Assembly: GCA_964550935.1 (NCBI GenBank)
Contig: CAZKBB010000069.1
Coordinates: 1 to 12,401 of the forward strand
Direction: 5' to 3'
Length of the DNA: 12,401 nt
Source: JBCBSP01 sp964550935
GTDB taxonomy: Bacteria; Pseudomonadota; Alphaproteobacteria; Caulobacterales; Maricaulaceae
Positions within the stretch are counted from its first letter, which is position 1, and each line of letters starts with the position of its first letter. A program made the translations under genes and the position numbers. The notes under the pieces were generated by a model. The model was not told where the DNA came from. It did not search any database and saw only the letters and a program-made list of their open reading frames with translations. Of this stretch, positions 6,229 through 12,401 are shown one piece after another.

Positions 6229-7098
6229 ATGATGCAGATCCGACTTCGTCCCGCGCTCGACGCGCCCGCCTTTCCGTTCAATCGCTCAGGCCTCGTCGCT
6301 TCGGCGTCAGCGCCCTATGCGGTCCTGTTCGCCGTGCAGAGCGGGCTGACTGCTGCGGCCGCGGGCGGATGGGGGCCGGGCGCGCCGCTCGCCTTCGTGA
6401 TGATCCTTCTCGCCTTCGCCGCCTTCATTCCGGCGCTGTCGGCCTGGACGCGCGCCGCGCTTGGAGCGCCGGCTGGCTTTGGTTGGTCGCAGGGCGAGAC
6501 GCGGCTGCTTCTCGTGGTGCTTTTGGTTCTGGCGCTCCTGTTCGCCGTGGTGGGCACGGCGCTCTTGATGCTGGCCTTCATGCTCGGCGCGCTCGCCATC
6601 ATCGGCGCCCAGCGTGCGGGCATGACCGAGGCGCCGGAGGGCTTCGTGAACATCTTCGCGCTGTTCGGGACCGGTGAGTGGATCGTCGCGATCGTGCTGA
6701 TCGCGGCCTTCGCCGGCTTCAACATCTGGCTGTTCGCCCGGTTGGCGCTATCGGTCCCGGCGACGCTGGCGCGCGATCAGGTTCAGGTGCTCGCCGCCTG
6801 GCCGCTAAGCTCGGGGCGTGTGATCGAGATGATCATTCTGACCTTCCTCGCAGCCGCGCCGGGCCTTGCGCTGCTCACGGCCTTCAACGTCGCCAGTGAA
6901 GCGGCGTTCGGCTTCTTCCCGGCCTCGTCGAGCAGCGCAGTCGGGCCTGACGGCGCTCAGGCGCTGGGCTTCGCCGCGGTGTCTCTCGTCTACGGCCTGT
7001 TGAAGATGGCCGCGCTGGGCGCCCCGCTTGCGGCGCTCTTCGCTCGGCTCTTCCACGTCTATGACGCTGAGACGCGCATCGAGCCCGAAACCGCGTGA
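6229..7098 (+). CDS. Multi-span inner-membrane protein of unknown function (paralogue of the next gene)
   Basis: I do not recognise a named family with confidence. The 289-residue protein has hydrophobic spans at about 28-47, 52-73, 93-126 (possibly two), 150-172, 199-220 and 246-273, so roughly six to seven membrane helices. Between them are ALSAWTRAALG (70-79) followed by GETRLL, and WLFARLALSVPATL (167-180) followed by AAWPLSSGR. The latter resembles the RLAL..P......SW.L..G pattern of bacterial membrane proteins with a glycerophosphodiester-phosphodiesterase-like membrane domain. Both blocks recur in order in the next gene, so the two are probably an ancient duplication. It is first in an operon with that gene and the CPBP-ExoD gene. 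No enzyme motif is visible; a structural or envelope-transport role is a guess. Confidence 0.75.
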   Translation: MMQIRLRPALDAPAFPFNRSGLVASASAPYAVLFAVQSGLTAAAAGGWGPGAPLAFVMILLAFAAFIPALSAWTRAALGAPAGFGWSQGETRLLLVVLLVLALLFAVVGTALLMLAFMLGALAIIGAQRAGMTEAPEGFVNIFALFGTGEWIVAIVLIAAFAGFNIWLFARLALSVPATLARDQVQVLAAWPLSSGRVIEMIILTFLAAAPGLALLTAFNVASEAAFGFFPASSSSAVGPDGAQALGFAAVSLVYGLLKMAALGAPLAALFARLFHVYDAETRIEPETA

Positions 7099-7188
7099 GA
7101 CGAAACCGGCTAAGACGGGGCGACGCGGCGTTTCGCCGAAGCTAGGCTCGCAGCATCGACCGATCTGTTCCTCAACCAGGTTCGACCC

Positions 7189-8121
7189 ATGACCGACACG
7201 CCCGTCTCGCAGGATTTCGCGCTCGGCCGAGCCTTGGGCTTCTGGTTCGCCGTGCTGCAGGCGCGCACCGGCGGCTTCGTGCTCGTCGCCCTGTACGCCG
7301 CTGCGGTCACCGCTGTCGGCCAAGTGCTCATGGGGCTGATCGTTCTGGAGCCGACCATCGCGCTTCTGGAGGATCCCGCTCCGGCCGGCGAGGCGCCGCA
7401 GGCCGGCCTGATCGGCGAGATGGTCGTTGCGATCGTGCTGGGTCTCGGCGTGGCGCTGGCGGGCGCCGCGCTCGCCGAGGCGGCCTGGATGCGGCTCTTC
7501 GCGCTGGGCGAAGTGCGCGTCACGCCCGGCATGGATGAGGTGCGGCTGTTCGTCGTGCTTTTGGCGGCCTATGGCGGAGCCATCGGCGCGGCGACGCTGG
7601 TCAGCGTCTCCGCGTCGCTCCTGGGGGTGCTGCTCTCCGGGATCGGCGGACCGATCCTCGCCTCGCTTATCAGCTTCATCGGATTCGTGGGCGGGCTCGC
7701 TGCGGCGCTCTGGTTCGGCGCGCGCATCGCCCCGGCCGCCGCGCTCACCGTGCATGACGGGCGCATCGCGCTCATGCGGGCCTGGCGGGGCTCAGGCCCG
7801 ATCTTCTGGAACCTGCTCGGCGCGCTCTTCGTGGCGGCGCTGATCCTGATCCCTGGCTTTCTCGTCTCTGCGATCGCCCAGGCCGCAGCGCCCGGGCCCC
7901 AGCTCGGCGCCGTCGGCGGCGAGCCTGGAGACCTCGCCGGGCTCTATCGCGAGTATCTCGGCGTGATCTCCACCCCCGGCGGCGCGGCGGCGGCGTGGAT
8001 CGGCATCACGATCGGTCAACTGGTCCTGACACCCTTCCTCTCGGTGATGCGCGGCGTCGGCGCACGCGCCGCGCTCGACATCGCCGACGCGGGCCCTGAG
8101 CCGGGCGAGCCGGACGCGTGA
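7189..8121 (+). CDS. Multi-span inner-membrane protein of unknown function
   Basis: A 310-residue membrane protein without a recognised named family. Hydrophobic spans lie at about 29-53, 75-99, 119-150, 158-182, 206-230 and 265-287. EAAWMRLFALGE (97-108) followed by DEVRLFVVLL, and LWFGARIAPAAALTVHDGRI (174-193) followed by MRAWRGSG, align without gaps to the equivalent blocks of the preceding gene (shared W..AR.A....T...........AW..S). The C-terminus is acidic and proline-rich (EPGEPDA). The start ATG at 7189 is 90 nt after the previous stop with only a weak AGG upstream, so a separate promoter in the gap is possible but none is clear. Its stop overlaps the GTG start of the CPBP-ExoD gene by 4 nt (GTGA), implying translational coupling. 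Confidence 0.75.
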   Translation: MTDTPVSQDFALGRALGFWFAVLQARTGGFVLVALYAAAVTAVGQVLMGLIVLEPTIALLEDPAPAGEAPQAGLIGEMVVAIVLGLGVALAGAALAEAAWMRLFALGEVRVTPGMDEVRLFVVLLAAYGGAIGAATLVSVSASLLGVLLSGIGGPILASLISFIGFVGGLAAALWFGARIAPAAALTVHDGRIALMRAWRGSGPIFWNLLGALFVAALILIPGFLVSAIAQAAAPGPQLGAVGGEPGDLAGLYREYLGVISTPGGAAAAWIGITIGQLVLTPFLSVMRGVGARAALDIADAGPEPGEPDA

Positions 8122-9754
8122 GCGCGCCGCGCGCGCTTTACGAACCGTGGCCTGAGGGGGCTCGGCGCAGCTGGGGCTGGGTGGCGCTCCTCGTCGCGGT
8201 GGGGCTCTACATCCTCTCCAGCGCCCCGCTGGTGATCGCCATCGTCATCTATGGCGGGACGAGCGGCGTTGCGCCGGAGGCGATTGAAGCCCGGCTCTGG
8301 AGCGCGGACTCGCTGCGGGTCCTGTTTCCCGCGCTTTTGTCCCAGTTCGCGCTCTGGCTCGTTCTGGTGCTGGTCTGGGTCAAGCTCGTCGAGCGGCGCA
8401 GCCTGAAGAGCATCGGCTTTTGCGGCCCGAACTTCGCCGGGCGCTATCTGCGCGGGATCATGATCGGGGCCGGGCTCGTTCTGGTGCTCGGCGCGGTCTA
8501 CGCCGGCTTGTCGGCGCTGTCCGGCGGCTCAGAGCGCGCGTTTCTCAGTGCAGCGCCGATGGATCCGTCCTTGCTGATGAACGCCGAGCTCGCTCTCGTG
8601 CTCGGCCTCATCGCGCTCGCCTTCCTGTTCCAGGGCGCGGTGGAGGAGGTGGCGTTCCGCGGCTGGCTGATGTCCACGCTCGCCGCGCGCTGGCCGATCG
8701 TGCTGGCCACGGCCGTCTCGGGCGGGCTGTTCGCGGTGCTGCACGTGCACGTGTTCGGCTCCGGCGCGCTTTTAGGCGCGGCGGCGATGGCGGGCATCGG
8801 ACTCACGGGGCTGTTCTTCGCGCTCTATGCGCTGGCTGAGCGTGCCATCGCGGGCGTGCTCGGCGCGCACGGCGCCTTCAACGCGTCGATCGTCATCGCC
8901 TCGCTCGCCGGCGAGATCGCCGCCGGGGCGGAGGATCTGGGCGAGGCGTTCGGACAGGTCTTCCAGCGCGCCACCGCCATGACCGCGCCGGAGACTGCGG
9001 TCGCAGGACCGCAGATCTGGACCCAGGCGGGCGTGTTCGGCGTTCTGTGCCTCGTCCTGATCGCACGCCTCGCCGCGCGCCGCCGGGAGGGCGCCATGGC
9101 CGCCGACACGCCGTCTCGATCAAGCGTCGAACGCAGCGATCCGCGCAAGGATCCGCGCCGCTCCCTCGAAGCGCTGTTCGACCAGCTGTTGTCCGAGGAA
9201 GGTGCGCTGAACACCCACCAGCCGAGCGGCTCGGTGACGGTCGACGACCTTCTCGAGCGGCTCGGCCATCGCTCCTACGGCCCGCTTCTGATCGTGATCT
9301 GCGTGATCGCGATCATGCCGGTCGTCGGGGCGCTTCCGGGCATCAGCTATGGCGCGGCCTTCCTGGCGCTGGCGGTGTCGATCCAGTTCCTGTTCTCGCA
9401 GCCCAAGCTGTGGCTGCCGGGGCGGCTGAAGCGCGCCAAGATCTCGCGCCAGGCCCTGAAGACCGGCGTGGACAAGAGCCGGCCCGTGCTGCGCTGGGTG
9501 GACCGGTTCATCGCGCCGCGCTTCTCAATCGCGTTCCGCCAGCCCCTGCCGCGCCTGGCCGCGCTGCTGTGCGTGATCTTGAGCGTGTTGATGGTGATCT
9601 ACGCCGCGGTGCCGGGCGGGGTGGTGATCCCGGCCGTTGCGATCTTTCTGATCGCGCTCGGGCTGACCACCAATGACGGCCTCGTCGCCGGCCTCGGCGC
9701 GCTCGCCGGGATCGGCGCGATCATCGGCAGCGCCTGGCTGGTGACGCGGGTGTT

Positions 9755-9758
<4 letters not shown>
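8118..9758 (+). CDS. CPBP intramembrane protease fused to ExoD
   Basis: One 546-residue open frame with two complete membrane domains. Residues 1-326 are a CPBP/CAAX-type intramembrane glutamic protease. They show helices from about 20, EEVAFR (176-181) giving the EExxxR motif, FAVLH (205-209) and HGAFN (251-255) giving HxxxN, so the active-site residues Glu176, Glu177, Arg181, His209, His251 and Asn255 look intact. A last helix at about 303-319 ends in an Arg-rich stretch. Residues from about 345 to 546 are an ExoD-family protein (LEALFDQLL, LNTHQPSGSVTVDDLLERLGHRSYGPLL, PxxGALPGISYG, then repeated helices). ExoD affects exopolysaccharide and alkaline tolerance in Sinorhizobium. The GTG start overlaps the upstream gene. 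A good ribosome site and ATG at 9085-9098 may also release ExoD alone. I found no frameshift. Confidence 0.87.
9085..9098 (+). promoter_or_regulatory. Internal ribosome site and ATG for a separate ExoD product
   Basis: GGGAGG (9085-9090) lies 5 nt before an in-frame ATG at 9096, codon 327 of the fused gene and exactly at the boundary between the two domains. Initiation here would give a 220-residue protein (9096-9758), the usual size of stand-alone ExoD. This may be a relic of two formerly separate genes or a working second start. Confidence 0.5.

Positions 9759-12401
<2,643 letters not shown>

Noticed and set aside
7126..7138. Small hairpin CGGCG/CGCCG between the two membrane-protein genes
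   Set aside because: A 5-bp stem without a T tract is too weak to call a terminator; it may be chance.

Overview
The window is GC-rich, densely packed bacterial DNA. The SecD/SecF pair, an Mth938-domain protein, an NDUFAF6-like non-catalytic synthase homologue, TrmFO, and UvrA with the degenerate first zinc site CPVSG together point to an alphaproteobacterium. Two promoter-like sites that resemble the Caulobacter housekeeping consensus, with very short or absent leaders, suggest the Caulobacterales/Maricaulales/Hyphomonadaceae side of the class. That placement is inference; no 16S rRNA or other decisive marker is present.

Layout. Positions 1-1682 (+) form a tight operon: the 3' end of secD, complete secF, and a small Mth938-domain (NDUFAF3-like) gene. 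The last two genes each have an AGGAGG ribosome site overlapping the preceding stop codon. Positions 1686-3703 (-) hold an iron superoxide dismutase (sodB) and, behind a strong hairpin terminator, an exported serine beta-lactamase-like hydrolase. Position 3855-4700 (+) is a squalene/phytoene-synthase-fold protein lacking the catalytic aspartates, like the complex I assembly factor NDUFAF6. Position 4704-6110 (-) is trmFO, the folate-dependent tRNA U54 methyltransferase. Positions 6229-9758 (+) carry three membrane-protein genes. Two are paralogous multi-span proteins of unknown function. The third is a CPBP (CAAX-protease-like) intramembrane protease fused in frame to an ExoD domain, with a good internal ribosome site and start at the fusion point. 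Positions 9755-12401 (-) are most of uvrA, with its N-terminus beyond the right edge.

How the genes relate. Most are housekeeping functions: protein translocation, respiratory-complex assembly, superoxide defence, tRNA modification and excision repair. The proteins from 6229 to 9758 look like an uncharacterised envelope module. The most unusual feature is about 150 bp inside uvrA, holding two inverted REP-like palindromic units inserted in frame at a loop before the first zinc site. It adds about 50 residues without breaking the gene, much as Rickettsia palindromic elements do.

The three convergent gene pairs end with stop codons 3 nt apart, 3 nt apart, or overlapping by 4 nt, so terminators must lie within coding sequence. 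No tRNA, rRNA, CRISPR array, insertion sequence or phage gene was seen. No gene-free stretch exceeds about 150 bases.
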